64,000 bases of DNA from Enterobacter pseudoroggenkampii. Lineage in GTDB: Bacteria; Pseudomonadota; Gammaproteobacteria; Enterobacterales; Enterobacteriaceae. Every line of letters begins with the position of its first letter. The first letter of the stretch is position 1. Of the stretch, positions 23,787-40,259 are shown in pieces. A program made the translations under genes and the position numbers. The stretch covers positions 124,001 through 188,000 of the forward strand of contig NZ_JAPMLV010000006.1 of NCBI RefSeq assembly GCF_026420145.1, read 5' to 3'. The notes beneath the pieces were generated by a model that was given only the letters and a program-made list of their open reading frames with translations, made no database searches and had not been told where the DNA came from.

Positions 23787-23869
23787 ATATCTTTGCTGCC
23801 CCCTTCTGTTAAGCGGCGCTGAACTGAATACTCTACACTCTCAGTTCACACCACAACGGGGGAAACACG

Positions 23870-24889
23870 ATGTCAAAGATAAAAAGCTACGCCGCTCCGC
23901 AGGCGGGTGCAGAACTTGAGCTGTACGAGTACGACGCGGGCGAACTAAAAGCAGAAGACGTCGAAGTACAGGTTGATTACTGCGGGATCTGCCACTCGGA
24001 TCTCTCGATGATCGACAACGAATGGGGCTTTTCAAGCTATCCACTGATTGCCGGGCACGAGGTCATTGGCCGCGTTGTCGCGCTCGGTAGCGCCGCGCAG
24101 GACAAAGGGCTGAAAGTGGGCCAGCGCGTGGGCATTGGCTGGACGGCACGCAGCTGTGGCCACTGCGATGCCTGTATCAGCGGTAATCAGATCAACTGCC
24201 TCGAAGGCGCCGTTCCCACCATTCTGAACAAAGGCGGTTTCGCCGACAAGCTGCGCGCCGACTGGCAATGGGTCATCCCGCTGCCGGACAGCATTGATAT
24301 CGAATCCGCCGGTCCGCTGCTGTGCGGCGGTATCACCGTCTTCAAACCCCTGCTGATGCACCATATCACCGCCACCAGCCGCGTGGGCGTCATCGGTATC
24401 GGTGGCCTTGGGCATATCGCCATCAAGCTGCTGCACGCGATGGGCTGCGAAGTCACGGCGTTCAGTTCGAACCCGGCGAAAGAGAAAGAAGTGCTGGCGA
24501 TGGGTGCGGATAAAGTCGTGAACAGCCGCGATCCCGATGCCCTGAACGCGCTGGCGGGTCAGTTTGACCTGATCATCAACACCGTCAACGTCGATCTCAA
24601 CTGGCAGCCGTACTTTGAAGCGCTGGCCTACGGCGGTAACTTCCACACCGTGGGTGCCGTCATGAAGCCGCTGCCGGTTCCGGCGTTTACCCTGATCGGT
24701 GGGGATCGCAGCGTGTCAGGCTCCGCGACCGGTACGCCGTACGAGTTGCGCAAACTGATGAAATTCGCCGGACGCACCAAAGTGGCGCCGACCACCGAAC
24801 TGTATCCGATGTCGAAAATCAACGAAGCGATCCAGCACGTGCGCGACGGCAAAGCCCGTTACCGCGTGGTGTTGAAAGCAGATTTCTGA
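23870..24889 (+). CDS. ahr: NADPH-dependent aldehyde reductase Ahr
   Basis: Ahr (YjgB) is a zinc-dependent medium-chain reductase that reduces a range of aldehydes with NADPH. The 339-residue protein has the catalytic zinc motif CGICHSD with GHEVIGRVV, the structural-zinc cysteines [15 protein letters not shown], and the Rossmann motif [20 protein letters not shown]. Length equals E. coli Ahr. It is followed by a REP unit and the convergent dihydroxyacetone kinase gene. Confidence 0.94.
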   Translation: MSKIKSYAAPQAGAELELYEYDAGELKAEDVEVQVDYCGICHSDLSMIDNEWGFSSYPLIAGHEVIGRVVALGSAAQDKGLKVGQRVGIGWTARSCGHCDACISGNQINCLEGAVPTILNKGGFADKLRADWQWVIPLPDSIDIESAGPLLCGGITVFKPLLMHHITATSRVGVIGIGGLGHIAIKLLHAMGCEVTAFSSNPAKEKEVLAMGADKVVNSRDPDALNALAGQFDLIINTVNVDLNWQPYFEALAYGGNFHTVGAVMKPLPVPAFTLIGGDRSVSGSATGTPYELRKLMKFAGRTKVAPTTELYPMSKINEAIQHVRDGKARYRVVLKADF

Positions 24890-24898
24890 TGTGATAGT

Positions 24899-24926
24899 GC
24901 CGGGTAATGGCTTCGCCTTACCCGGC
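24899..24926. repeat. REP unit between ahr and the dihydroxyacetone kinase gene
   Basis: GCCGGGTAATGGCTTCGCCTTACCCGGC is a near-perfect palindrome of the same family as the BIME at 19751-19826, placed between convergent 3' ends. Confidence 0.8.
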
Positions 24927-24932
24927 CTACTT

Positions 24933-26573
24933 TCACTGCTGCGCCAATACGTTAAATACTTCCGCTACCGCGACCGCTCCCGGATCCATCACCCCATCCA
25001 GGTTCTCTTTATTGACATATGACGAGCGTCCCGCGCCGGCTTTCGCCATTTTCGACGTTGCTTCTGCGCCCTGCTGCGCGGCCTGCGCTGCCGCCTGAAT
25101 ATTGCCTTTCTGTAACGCCTCCAGCGCCGGTTGCAGCGCATCGATCAGCGTGCGATCGCCAAGATCCGCTCCGCCGTACTGCTTCATCTGCGCCAGTCCG
25201 CTCAACAGTGCATCCGGCAGGGCGTGTCCGTCATGCAGCTTTTGCCCGGCCGCGGTAAAGAAGATCGACATCAGCACCCCGCTCGACCCGCCCATCACCG
25301 TAGCCAGCCGCTCGCCAACCAGCAGCAGCAGCTTAGACACGTCTTTAAGCGGGAGCGTGTTCTCCTCCAGGCGCTGCGCAATATCCCGCGCCCCTTGCGC
25401 AAAGGTGGAGCCGGTATCGCCATCGCCCACTTTGGCATCCAGCGCGTTCAGACGGTTTTCGAGTTGGATCAGCGTCCTCGTTACCGAGGAGACATACTCA
25501 CCCACCTGCGGATTGTCAGACGGGGTGTATTCCACGCGATCGTGAATAGCGCTATGCGCCACGGTGCGCAGCGGCGCAAACGCCACGGGCTTCTGCCAGC
25601 CCAGCGTTTCAACCTCGGCGTGAATCGCCTTTTCGAAGAAATCGTTAAGCTTCAGCAGCGTCAGAGAAAAGCCTTTCATATCCAGCGCGCTCACCAGCGG
25701 CGCGGGGCCTATCAGATACGCGATCTCCTCTTTCAGCGCCGAATGCGCCAGCTCTTTGGTCAGCAGCGCCATCTCCAGCGCCGATACGCCGCCAAGATTG
25801 TTAATCAATACCGCAAAGCGCCCCTCTCCCGCCTGCGCGCGTAGCGGCGTCACCAGCGTGTCGATAATCGCTTTGCTGTTCTGCGTATCTACGACGGAAG
25901 CGCCGGGCTCGCCGTGAATGCCCAGACCCAGCTCGACGTGGCCTTGCTTAATGCGCCCCTCTTCATCGTCGCTGCCCGGCAGATTACAGGTTTGCATCGC
26001 AACGCCCAGGCTCCAGAGGTTATCGCAGGCCTGTTGCGCAATATCCCGCACCTCGCTCAGCGATTTCCCCTGCTCCGCCGCATAGCCCGCAATCTTGTGC
26101 ACCAGTGCCGTACCGGCAATACCGCGCGGCTGCTTGTTATCCGGCAGCGCGATATCGTCTGCCACAATCACCATCTCCACCTTCAGGCCATAGCGCTTGG
26201 CCTTTTCGGCCGCCAGACCAAAGTTCAGGCGGTCGCCGGTGTAGTTTTTGACGATCAGCAGACAGCCGCGATCGCCCGTGACCGCCACAATGGCATTCAG
26301 CACCGCATCCACGCTCGGCGAGGCAAACAGATCGCCGCACACTGCCGCCGTCAGCATCCCTTTGCCGACAAACCCGGCGTGTGCGGGTTCGTGGCCTGAG
26401 CCGCCGCCGGAGATCACCGCCACGCGGCTTTTGTCCCAGTCACCGCGTGCGACGATCCTGATGGCCGGATCGATATCAAGCTTGACGAGATTGGCATGTG
26501 GCGCAGAAAGCAGTATGCCTTCAATGGCATCGTTGACCAGCTGTTTGCGATCGTTAAAGAAGAATCTGGACAT
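24933..26573 (-). CDS. ATP-dependent dihydroxyacetone kinase (fused DhaK-DhaL)
   Basis: This 546-residue enzyme should phosphorylate dihydroxyacetone with ATP. The N-terminal K domain has GGGSGHEPAHAGFVGKGM (56-73) and His220 (LGLGIHGEPGAS), the residue that binds substrate covalently in the Citrobacter freundii kinase. The C-terminal L domain has the magnesium motif DAKVGDGDTGSTFAQGARD (about 380-400) and GGSSGVLMSIFF for nucleotide binding. K and L are in one chain, unlike the PEP-dependent E. coli DhaKLM. It stands alone with no glycerol dehydrogenase gene beside it; the aldehyde reductase ahr converges on it. I do not assign a symbol because dhaK is used for both types. Confidence 0.9.
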   Translation of the reverse strand: MSRFFFNDRKQLVNDAIEGILLSAPHANLVKLDIDPAIRIVARGDWDKSRVAVISGGGSGHEPAHAGFVGKGMLTAAVCGDLFASPSVDAVLNAIVAVTGDRGCLLIVKNYTGDRLNFGLAAEKAKRYGLKVEMVIVADDIALPDNKQPRGIAGTALVHKIAGYAAEQGKSLSEVRDIAQQACDNLWSLGVAMQTCNLPGSDDEEGRIKQGHVELGLGIHGEPGASVVDTQNSKAIIDTLVTPLRAQAGEGRFAVLINNLGGVSALEMALLTKELAHSALKEEIAYLIGPAPLVSALDMKGFSLTLLKLNDFFEKAIHAEVETLGWQKPVAFAPLRTVAHSAIHDRVEYTPSDNPQVGEYVSSVTRTLIQLENRLNALDAKVGDGDTGSTFAQGARDIAQRLEENTLPLKDVSKLLLLVGERLATVMGGSSGVLMSIFFTAAGQKLHDGHALPDALLSGLAQMKQYGGADLGDRTLIDALQPALEALQKGNIQAAAQAAQQGAEATSKMAKAGAGRSSYVNKENLDGVMDPGAVAVAEVFNVLAQQ

Positions 26574-26710
26574 AGTTTCCCACTATTTTGTGAACCGTAT
26601 GCAAAAGCATAGTCCGCGCTGGATAATGCGCCGCAAAGTCAGGAATTTACTCAACCAAATTGCTATCAGGTTGCCTATACTCCACCCAGGACTAAGAGAG
26701 GAAGCGCATC

Positions 26711-28213
26711 ATGAGTACACCATTGTTAATTGCCCGGACTCTGGAAAAAGAGCTCTATTTACTGCCCGCGATGGCGAACCGCCACGGTCTGATCACCGGC
26801 GCGACCGGGACGGGGAAAACCGTCACCCTGCAAAAGCTGGCGGAGTCGCTTTCGGAGATTGGCGTACCGGTCTTTATGGCTGACGTAAAAGGCGATTTAA
26901 CCGGTGTGGCTCAGGAAGGAGCGGCCTCTGAAAAACTGCTCGAACGGCTGAAAAATATTGGCATCACGGACTGGACGCCGCATAACAATCCGGTGGTGGT
27001 GTGGGATATTTTTGGTGAGAAAGGCCATCCGGTGCGCGCCACCGTCTCCGATCTTGGCCCGCTGCTGCTGGCCCGTCTGCTTAACCTCAACGACGTGCAG
27101 TCCGGCGTGCTGAATATTATCTTCCGCATTGCCGACGATCAGGGGCTGCTGCTGCTTGATTTCAAAGATCTGCGCGCCATTACGCAGTACATCGGCGATA
27201 ACGCCAAATCCTTCCAGAACCAGTACGGCAACATCAGCAGCGCCTCGGTGGGCGCCATTCAGCGTGGGCTACTGACGCTTGAGCAACAGGGCGCTGAACA
27301 TTTCTTCGGTGAACCCATGCTGGATATCAAAGACTGGATGCGCACCGACAGCAGTGGCAAAGGTATTATTAACATCCTGAGCTCAGAGAAGCTCTACCAG
27401 ATGCCGAAACTCTACGCCGCCAGCCTGCTGTGGATGCTCTCCGAACTCTATGAACAATTACCCGAAGCAGGCGATCTGGAAAAACCGAAGCTGGTGTTCT
27501 TCTTTGACGAAGCGCATCTGCTGTTTAACGATGCACCTCAGGTACTGCTGGATAAGATCGAACAGGTTATCCGCCTGATCCGCTCCAAAGGCGTCGGCGT
27601 CTGGTTTGTCTCGCAAAACCCGTCGGATATCCCCGACAACGTGCTCGGGCAGCTCGGCAACCGCGTGCAGCATGCCCTGCGCGCCTTTACGCCGAAAGAT
27701 CAGAAAGCGGTGAAAGCCGCCGCGCAAACCATGCGCGCCAATCCGGCCTTTGATACCGAAGCGGCGATTCAGGCGTTAGGCACCGGTGAAGCGCTGATCT
27801 CGTTCCTCGATCCGAAGGGCAGCCCGTCCGTGGTGGAACGCGCCATGGTGATTGCCCCCTGCTCGCGCATGGGGCCGGTGACCGACGATGAGCGCAACGG
27901 CCTGATTAACCACTCTCCGGTTTACGGGAAATACGAAGACGAGGTGGATCGCGAGTCCGCGTTCGAGATGCTGCAAAAAGGGGTCCAGGCGACAACGGAA
28001 TCGCAGGATGCACCTGCCGCTAAAGGGCAATCAGTCGCCGTGGATGACGGCATTCTCGGTGGGCTCAAAGACATTCTGTTCGGCAGCACCGGGCCGCGCG
28101 GCGGCAAGCGCGACGGCGTGGTACAGACCATGGCGAAAAGCGCGGCGCGACAGGTCACCAATCAGATCGTGCGCGGCATGCTGGGGAGTCTGTTAGGCGG
28201 CCGTCGCCGGTAG
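26711..28213 (+). CDS. yjgR: HerA/DUF853-family ATPase YjgR
   Basis: This is a 500-residue P-loop ATPase of the HerA/FtsK-like DUF853 family of unclear function. Walker A is GATGTGKT (near 30-37), Walker B is [12 protein letters not shown], and [35 protein letters not shown] holds the sensor region. The C-terminus ([23 protein letters not shown]) is basic. Its last 21 bases overlap the end of yhcC on the other strand. In E. coli yjgR lies next to lptG; here it is at the opposite end of the block. Confidence 0.9.
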   Translation: MSTPLLIARTLEKELYLLPAMANRHGLITGATGTGKTVTLQKLAESLSEIGVPVFMADVKGDLTGVAQEGAASEKLLERLKNIGITDWTPHNNPVVVWDIFGEKGHPVRATVSDLGPLLLARLLNLNDVQSGVLNIIFRIADDQGLLLLDFKDLRAITQYIGDNAKSFQNQYGNISSASVGAIQRGLLTLEQQGAEHFFGEPMLDIKDWMRTDSSGKGIINILSSEKLYQMPKLYAASLLWMLSELYEQLPEAGDLEKPKLVFFFDEAHLLFNDAPQVLLDKIEQVIRLIRSKGVGVWFVSQNPSDIPDNVLGQLGNRVQHALRAFTPKDQKAVKAAAQTMRANPAFDTEAAIQALGTGEALISFLDPKGSPSVVERAMVIAPCSRMGPVTDDERNGLINHSPVYGKYEDEVDRESAFEMLQKGVQATTESQDAPAAKGQSVAVDDGILGGLKDILFGSTGPRGGKRDGVVQTMAKSAARQVTNQIVRGMLGSLLGGRRR

Positions 28214-29134
28214 ACGGGGAACCCACGGGCGGCCCAGCGCCGAACCCTGCACACCGTGCTCCTGCAGATAGCGGTCGATTTCCACCATCCCCGTCCAGCG
28301 GTTTTCACACCATAGCGGTGCCAGAAGCGTTGGACGGCGGGCGCTGGCGGAGATGCGGTGGTAGACGATTTCCGGCGGCGTGTGGCGAATCATCTCCCCC
28401 GCCGTCACTGAATAGTCCTCAAGCGCAATACAGTTTAACCGCCCCGCTTCCCAGGCTTTCGCCATAATGCTTCCCTTCACGATATGCAGCGGGTGCAGCT
28501 TAATGCCGTCCACGCCGGTCTCAACCACCTTTTCCAGCGTTTCAAGACCATGCTGTTGACCTTCACCGGGTAACCCAACAATCAGGTGCGAACAGACCTT
28601 CAGCCCGCGCTCACGGGCCAGGCGCGTGGTGCGCTGGTAGCAGGCGAAATCATGGCCACGGTTAATACGGTGCAGGGTTTTGTCGTGCGCGGTTTGCAGG
28701 CCCAGCTCCAGCCAGATCTCGTAGCCTTGTTCTTTGTACTCGCTGAGCAGGTCCAGCACCGCGTCCGGCACGCAGTCCGGGCGCGTGCCCACGCACAGCC
28801 CAACGATGTTAGCCTGGCTGACGGCCTGCTGATACATAGAGCGCAGCACCTGCACCTCCGCCCACGTGCTGGTGTAGGCCTGGAAATAGGCCAGATATTG
28901 CTTCGCGCGGTTCACCAGGCTGGCCTGATGGGCAAGCTGTTCCGCGATAGATTTATGCTGCTGGGCTTCGTCAGCAAAGGACGCAACGTTACAGAAGGTG
29001 CAGCCGCCGCGCCCGATGGTGCCATCACGATTCGGGCAGCTAAACCCGCCGTGCAGCGTCAGCTTGTGAACCTTTTGCCCGTACCGCTGCAAAAGATCCC
29101 CACCAAACATATTGACTAATTTCTGTAACTGCAT
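28193..29134 (-). CDS. yhcC: Radical SAM protein YhcC
   Basis: YhcC is a radical SAM protein of the TIGR01212 group, of unproven substrate. The iron-sulfur ligands are in [18 protein letters not shown]. The start giving [12 protein letters not shown] matches E. coli; an earlier ATG adds 14 unsupported residues. The product is 313 residues against about 309 in E. coli. Its last six residues (LPATAA) and stop codon are read from the antisense of the yjgR 3' end, so the native C-terminus seems replaced by a rearrangement. The catalytic part is intact, so function is probably kept. Confidence 0.92.
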   Translation of the reverse strand: MQLQKLVNMFGGDLLQRYGQKVHKLTLHGGFSCPNRDGTIGRGGCTFCNVASFADEAQQHKSIAEQLAHQASLVNRAKQYLAYFQAYTSTWAEVQVLRSMYQQAVSQANIVGLCVGTRPDCVPDAVLDLLSEYKEQGYEIWLELGLQTAHDKTLHRINRGHDFACYQRTTRLARERGLKVCSHLIVGLPGEGQQHGLETLEKVVETGVDGIKLHPLHIVKGSIMAKAWEAGRLNCIALEDYSVTAGEMIRHTPPEIVYHRISASARRPTLLAPLWCENRWTGMVEIDRYLQEHGVQGSALGRPWVPRLPATAA

Positions 29135-29821
29135 AATCTGATAGACCGTCCCGAAGAAAGGGGACAAGCCTGCCACTTTTAGCCTCTGTCGGCGATGACC
29201 TGGATCAATCGCCCTGGATGGCCTTTATCTATATGAATAAATACTCAGGATTACTGCAATTTCATTCACGCTACTCGTGATTACTTTTCCTTATGTTCTG
29301 ATTGTTTTTTTCATTTATAGCGCCATCACTGAAAAACAGTGACTTTATGCGGGTTTGAAGACAATGCCAGATTATTATTCTGCTATAAAACCGCTATTCA
29401 GCACGCTACATTGATAATACCGCTTACATATAGTGAGTCAGATCACACTCCGCTACGTCCTGTCAGGGCATATAATCAATGTAAATATAGTTAAATATCG
29501 TTTAATTACAATTAGATAAACTCTCTTTAGCACATTTTTGTATAAATAAGAATGCCATTTGACCTGTGTACCAATTCCCGATAAGTTGGAAATCCGCTGG
29601 AAGCTTTCTGGATGAGCGGCCTGCTCATCATATTTATGCAGTAATTGAGATTCCCTCTGAAGCAAGTCCTCAAACTTGTTTACCTGCGCGAAAGGATGAA
29701 AAAGAGGGCGAATGCGAGGTCCGCGTATGAAACGCAAACCCCGTCGCCATGCTCTTTCTGTGCCTGTGCGCCACGGTAAAGTTCAGTGGGAAGCCCGACG
29801 AGCCTGGGGAGGTTCACTGAT
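29135..29821 (+). promoter_or_regulatory. gltB upstream region and long leader
   Basis: This 687-bp gap between divergent yhcC and gltB is AT-rich over about 29230-29580. That fits the multi-site Lrp/IHF control region known upstream of E. coli gltBD (established for E. coli; I did not map sites here). A -10-like TATAAA lies at 29541-29546. A hairpin GATGAGC-GGCCT-GCTCATC spans 29611-29629, and a basic leader ORF begins at 29727. No other gene is evident. Confidence 0.6.
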
Positions 29822-35710
<5,889 letters not shown>

Positions 35711-35741
35711 AAAAAACAGGCCCGATTGGGCCTGTTTTTTT
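35711..35741. terminator. Bidirectional terminator between gltD and sspB
   Basis: ACAGGCCC / GGGCCTGT (35716-35723 and 35728-35735) is flanked by an A-run on the left and a T-run on the right, so it can end transcripts from both the rightward gltBD and leftward sspAB operons. Confidence 0.9.
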
Positions 35742-36243
35742 ATTTCACGACGCGAAGAGCCGGACGACCACCGCGCGGAGGCGGATCGTCATCAGGGTCA
35801 TTGTCGTCGTGATGATCGGGTTTATCGCCATCAATCAGTGACATCACCGTGTCGCTTTCGCGCTCATCGGATGCGTTGTCATCATTCAGGCTGGCAACAT
35901 CTTCATCATACGCCGCTTCCGGCTCGAACATGGTACCCGCACCGTTTTCACGCGCGTAGATAGCCAGCACAGCTGCCAGAGGTACGGAAACCTGACGCGG
36001 AACGCCGCCGAAACGCGCGTTGAAGCGCACTTCATCGTTTGCCAGCTCCAGGTTACCCACCGCACGCGGCGCAATGTTCAGTACGATCTGTCCGTCACGC
36101 GCGTATTCCATTGGAACCAGCACGCCCGGCAACGTCACATCCACAACCAGGTGCGGCGTGAGCTGGTTATCCAGCAGCCATTCATAGAAGGCGCGCAGCA
36201 GATACGGACGGCGTGGGGTCAGTTGTGACATTTCCACAGTCAT
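35740..36243 (-). CDS. sspB: ClpXP adaptor SspB
   Basis: SspB binds ssrA-tagged peptides and delivers them to ClpXP. The 167-residue product has the compact SspB fold (PYLLRAFYEWLLDNQLTPHLVVD, GGVPRQVSVPLAAVLAIYA), an acidic disordered linker and the C-terminal ClpX-binding tail RGGRPALRVVK. The chosen ATG overlaps the sspA stop by one base and has a GAGG site; a second ATG four codons later (MSQLTPRR) is also plausible and closer to the E. coli length of 165. Confidence 0.95.
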   Translation of the reverse strand: MTVEMSQLTPRRPYLLRAFYEWLLDNQLTPHLVVDVTLPGVLVPMEYARDGQIVLNIAPRAVGNLELANDEVRFNARFGGVPRQVSVPLAAVLAIYARENGAGTMFEPEAAYDEDVASLNDDNASDERESDTVMSLIDGDKPDHHDDNDPDDDPPPRGGRPALRVVK

Positions 36244-36881
36244 TAGCCTCGGCCGAGACGCATTTCACGTTCCGGTTCAGTTAAAGATGCCAGGAAAGAG
36301 TCGCGTTCAAATACGCGAGTCATATAGCCTTTCAGCTCTTTCGCGCCAGGACCGCTGAACTCTACGCCCAGGGTTGGCAGACGCCACAGCAGCGGTGCCA
36401 GGTAGCAATCCACCAGGCTGAACTCATCGCTCAGGAAGAACGGCTTCTGACCAAACACCGGGGCGATAGCCAGCAGCTCTTCACGCAGCTGCTTACGCGC
36501 AGCGTCAGCTTCAGAAGCGGAACCGCTGACGATAACGTTCATCAGCGAGTACCAGTCTTTTTCAATACGCTGCATGTACAGGCGGCTTTCACCACGCGCG
36601 ACAGGGTAAACAGGCATCAGTGGCGGATGCGGGAAACGCTCATCCAGATATTCCATAATGATACGGGATTCCCACAGGGTCAGCTCGCGATCCACCAGCG
36701 TCGGTACGCTTTGGCTCGGGTTGAGATCGATCAGATCCTGAGGCGGGTTATCCTTTTCCACATGCTCGATCTCAAAACTGACACCCTTCTCGGCCAGCAC
36801 GATACGAACCTGATGGCTATAAATGTCAGTAGGACCAGAAAACAGCGTCATTACCGAACGTTTGTTGGCAGCGACAGCCAT
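36243..36881 (-). CDS. sspA: Stringent starvation protein A
   Basis: SspA is a GST-fold RNA-polymerase-binding protein that supports stationary-phase and acid survival. The 212-residue sequence has an N-terminal thioredoxin-like domain (MTLFSGPTDIYSHQVRIVLAEKG) and a helical C-terminal domain with the surface motif SLVDCYLAPLLWRLP. It precedes sspB with a one-base overlap and follows rpsI on the same strand. Confidence 0.96.
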   Translation of the reverse strand: MAVAANKRSVMTLFSGPTDIYSHQVRIVLAEKGVSFEIEHVEKDNPPQDLIDLNPSQSVPTLVDRELTLWESRIIMEYLDERFPHPPLMPVYPVARGESRLYMQRIEKDWYSLMNVIVSGSASEADAARKQLREELLAIAPVFGQKPFFLSDEFSLVDCYLAPLLWRLPTLGVEFSGPGAKELKGYMTRVFERDSFLASLTEPEREMRLGRG

Positions 36882-37189
36882 GAAAACCTCCAGGTATATT
36901 CAGAATTTTTACTGCTACCAGCCCAACAGGGGCCAGCCAGATGTTGTATCGCCCATCCCAGAGAAAACACATTGTTCAAGAAACGAACAAAAATCGAGTA
37001 TTCACCGATATTTGGGCAGAAAATTGGATGATAGTTTACCAGATTTTGATGGCTTTGTGGTGAGGGGATTCTGGAAATGTGGAAAAAGAGAAGATATATG
37101 CATGGAGATTGTGGATAACCTGCGCATTATCCATAAAAAAACCCGCCGAAGCGGGTTTTTCGCCAATCGTTCTGCGTAAGCAGAATGGA
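36882..37189 (-). promoter_or_regulatory. sspA upstream region with rpsI terminator
   Basis: This 308-bp gap carries the terminator of rplM-rpsI at its right end and, to its left, the region that should hold the sspA promoter. I see AT-rich sequence at about 36990-37030 but no unambiguous promoter hexamers and no further gene. Confidence 0.5.
37134..37162 (-). terminator. Terminator after rpsI
   Basis: ACCCGC-CGAA-GCGGGT (37141-37156) is flanked by an A-run on the plus-strand left side (T-run on the minus strand), a standard intrinsic terminator ending the leftward rplM-rpsI mRNA. Confidence 0.9.
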
Positions 37190-37585
<396 letters not shown>

Positions 37586-37597
37586 CTATAATCCCGA

Positions 37598-38267
<670 letters not shown>

Positions 38268-38375
38268 TCTGGTGCCCTCACCCCCGGCCCCTCTCCCACA
38301 GGGAGAGGGTGGCATTTATTAACGTCTGGTGCCCTCCCCCCCAGCCACTCTCCCACAGGGAGAGGGTGACGTTTG
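38268..38375. repeat. Tandem pair of palindromic repeats between rplM and zapE
   Basis: Two copies of a roughly 50-bp unit start at TCTGGTGCCCTC (38268 and 38325, 57 bp apart). Each holds the palindrome CTCTCCCACAGGGAGAG followed by GGTG(G/A)C. This resembles a dispersed enterobacterial intergenic repeat distinct from REP. The hairpins lie right after the zapE stop and may help terminate or stabilise its mRNA. Confidence 0.8.
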
Positions 38376-39500
38376 TTACGGCATATGCTCCAGCTTCAGG
38401 TATTCCTCGCTCTGCATCTCCTGCAGGCGCGACAGGCAGCGCTGGAATTCAAACTTCAGCCGCTCGCCCTGGTAAATCTCATATAAAGGTACCTCGGCGC
38501 TGACCACCAGCTTGACGTGGCGCTCATAAAACTCGTCCACCAGCGCAATGAAGCGCCGTGCTTCGCTCTCCATCAGCCGCGTCATCACCGGTACATCCAG
38601 CACCATCACGGTGTGGAACAGACGCGAAAGCGCAATGTAGTCGTGCTGGCTGCGGGCATCCACGCAGAGCGTCGTAAAGGAGACCGCCAGCGTTTGGTTT
38701 TCGACGCCAAGAGTGGGCAGCGGACGATGGTTAATCTCGAGTTCCGGGGTGTGATCGCGTTTTGCCCCCGCCAGCGCCAGCCAAAGCTTATCCATCTCGC
38801 GGGTGGTCTCTGCATTTAACGGCGAAAGCCAGAGGTGCGCCTGTGTCAGGGTTCGCAGACGATAATCGACACCGGCATCGACGTTCATGATGTCGCAGTG
38901 CTGCTTGAGGGCGTCGATGGCGGGCAGGAAGCGTGCCCGCTGCAGGCCGTTACGATAGAGCTCATCCGGCGGGATATTCGACGTGGCCACCAGCGTGATT
39001 CCGCGGGCAAATAGCGCTTTCATCAGGCCACCTAACAGCATGGCATCGGTGATGTCAGACACAAAAAACTCATCGAAGCAGAGCACGTCGGTTTCCGCCT
39101 TGAACCTGTCGGCCACAATCTCCAGCGGATCGCTTTTACCCTGCAGTGCGGTCAGCTCTTCATGCACCCGCAGCATAAAACGATGGAAGTGCAGGCGCTG
39201 TTTGCGTGCGCCCGGCAGGCTCAGATAGAACAGGTCCATCAGCCAGGTTTTTCCGCGACCGACCCCGCCCCACATATATAAACCGCGCACCGGCGCATGA
39301 GCCTGCGGCGCTTTTTTACCGAGCAACCGCCCAAACGCCGCCTTTAGGCCACCGTTCTGTTCGACTTCAGCGGGTTTTGCCGTGAGCTCCTGATAAATCA
39401 TCTCCAGACGGTTTACCGCCTCACGTTGAACGTCATCCGGCTGATGAGTGCCCTCGTTTAGGGCCAGTTGATATCGCGATGCAGGGGACAGGTTTTGCAT
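38376..39500 (-). CDS. zapE: Cell division ATPase ZapE
   Basis: ZapE (YhcM) is an AFG1/LACE1-family AAA+ ATPase that associates with the Z-ring late in division. The 374-residue protein has Walker A GGVGRGKTWLMDLF, Walker B DVLCFDEFFVSDI and the family motif LVATSNIPPDELYRNGLQRARFLP. It is divergent from zapG, another division-linked gene. Confidence 0.95.
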   Translation of the reverse strand: MQNLSPASRYQLALNEGTHQPDDVQREAVNRLEMIYQELTAKPAEVEQNGGLKAAFGRLLGKKAPQAHAPVRGLYMWGGVGRGKTWLMDLFYLSLPGARKQRLHFHRFMLRVHEELTALQGKSDPLEIVADRFKAETDVLCFDEFFVSDITDAMLLGGLMKALFARGITLVATSNIPPDELYRNGLQRARFLPAIDALKQHCDIMNVDAGVDYRLRTLTQAHLWLSPLNAETTREMDKLWLALAGAKRDHTPELEINHRPLPTLGVENQTLAVSFTTLCVDARSQHDYIALSRLFHTVMVLDVPVMTRLMESEARRFIALVDEFYERHVKLVVSAEVPLYEIYQGERLKFEFQRCLSRLQEMQSEEYLKLEHMP

Positions 39501-39689
39501 AATCTTATTGTTATTCCTTCAATTAACGCTCACCAGCAGACGCGACTGATGAAAAAAAGGCCGTTCTACACTACGCGATGATACGTCAGGATTCCACTTC
39601 TACGGAAATAGCGGTTATAGTGGCATTATCAGGCACAGGCAGGAGCCGAGCCAACACCCTACGGAACAACAAGACAACGGGAGAAGTTC

Positions 39690-40088
39690 ATGACCTGGGA
39701 ATATGCGCTAATCGGTTTAGTCGTCGGCATCGTTATCGGTGCTGTGGCCATGCGTTTCGGTAATCGCAAATTGCGTCAGCAGCAGTCACTGCAGTACGAA
39801 CTGGAAAAGAACAAAGCCGAGCTGGAAGAGTATCGTGAAGAGCTGGTCAGCCATTTTGCCCGTAGCGCCGAGCTGCTGGACAACATGGCGACCGACTATC
39901 GTCAGCTGTATCAACATATGGCCAAAAGCTCCAGCAGCCTGCTGCCGGAAATGACCGCGGAAACCAACCCGTTCCGCAACCGTCTGGCTGACTCTGAAGC
40001 CGGTAACGATCAGGCGCCCGTTCAGATGCCTCGCGACTATTCCGATGGCGCGTCCGGCCTGCTGCGCGGCGGTGTAAAACGCGATTAA
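39690..40088 (+). CDS. zapG: ZapG (YhcB), division-associated membrane protein
   Basis: ZapG/YhcB (DUF1043) is an inner-membrane protein linked to cell division, envelope growth and cytochrome bd. The 132-residue sequence has one N-terminal membrane helix (about 4-22) then a long coiled coil (QYELEKNKAELEEYREELVSHF) and the conserved tail motif ETNPFRNRLADSEAGNDQ. A GGGAGAAG site precedes the ATG. Confidence 0.94.
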   Translation: MTWEYALIGLVVGIVIGAVAMRFGNRKLRQQQSLQYELEKNKAELEEYREELVSHFARSAELLDNMATDYRQLYQHMAKSSSSLLPEMTAETNPFRNRLADSEAGNDQAPVQMPRDYSDGASGLLRGGVKRD

Positions 40089-40109
40089 TCGCACAACCTG
40101 AATTTATTT

Positions 40110-40140
40110 TACGGGCGCAGCGATTGCGCCCGTCCTTTCT
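40110..40140 (+). terminator. Terminator after zapG
   Basis: ACGGGCGCA / TGCGCCCGT (40110-40118 and 40124-40132) followed by CCTTTCTT is a probable intrinsic terminator. Confidence 0.75.
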
Positions 40141-40259
40141 TGATGACCCCAGCTATCATTTAGTTAAACACCTCATTGTTCAGCGGTTTAAAATTCAATA
40201 ACATCAACGTGTTTTTGGGGCCGTTTTTCCTTTATTCCAGGTTACGAGAGTCAACATCG

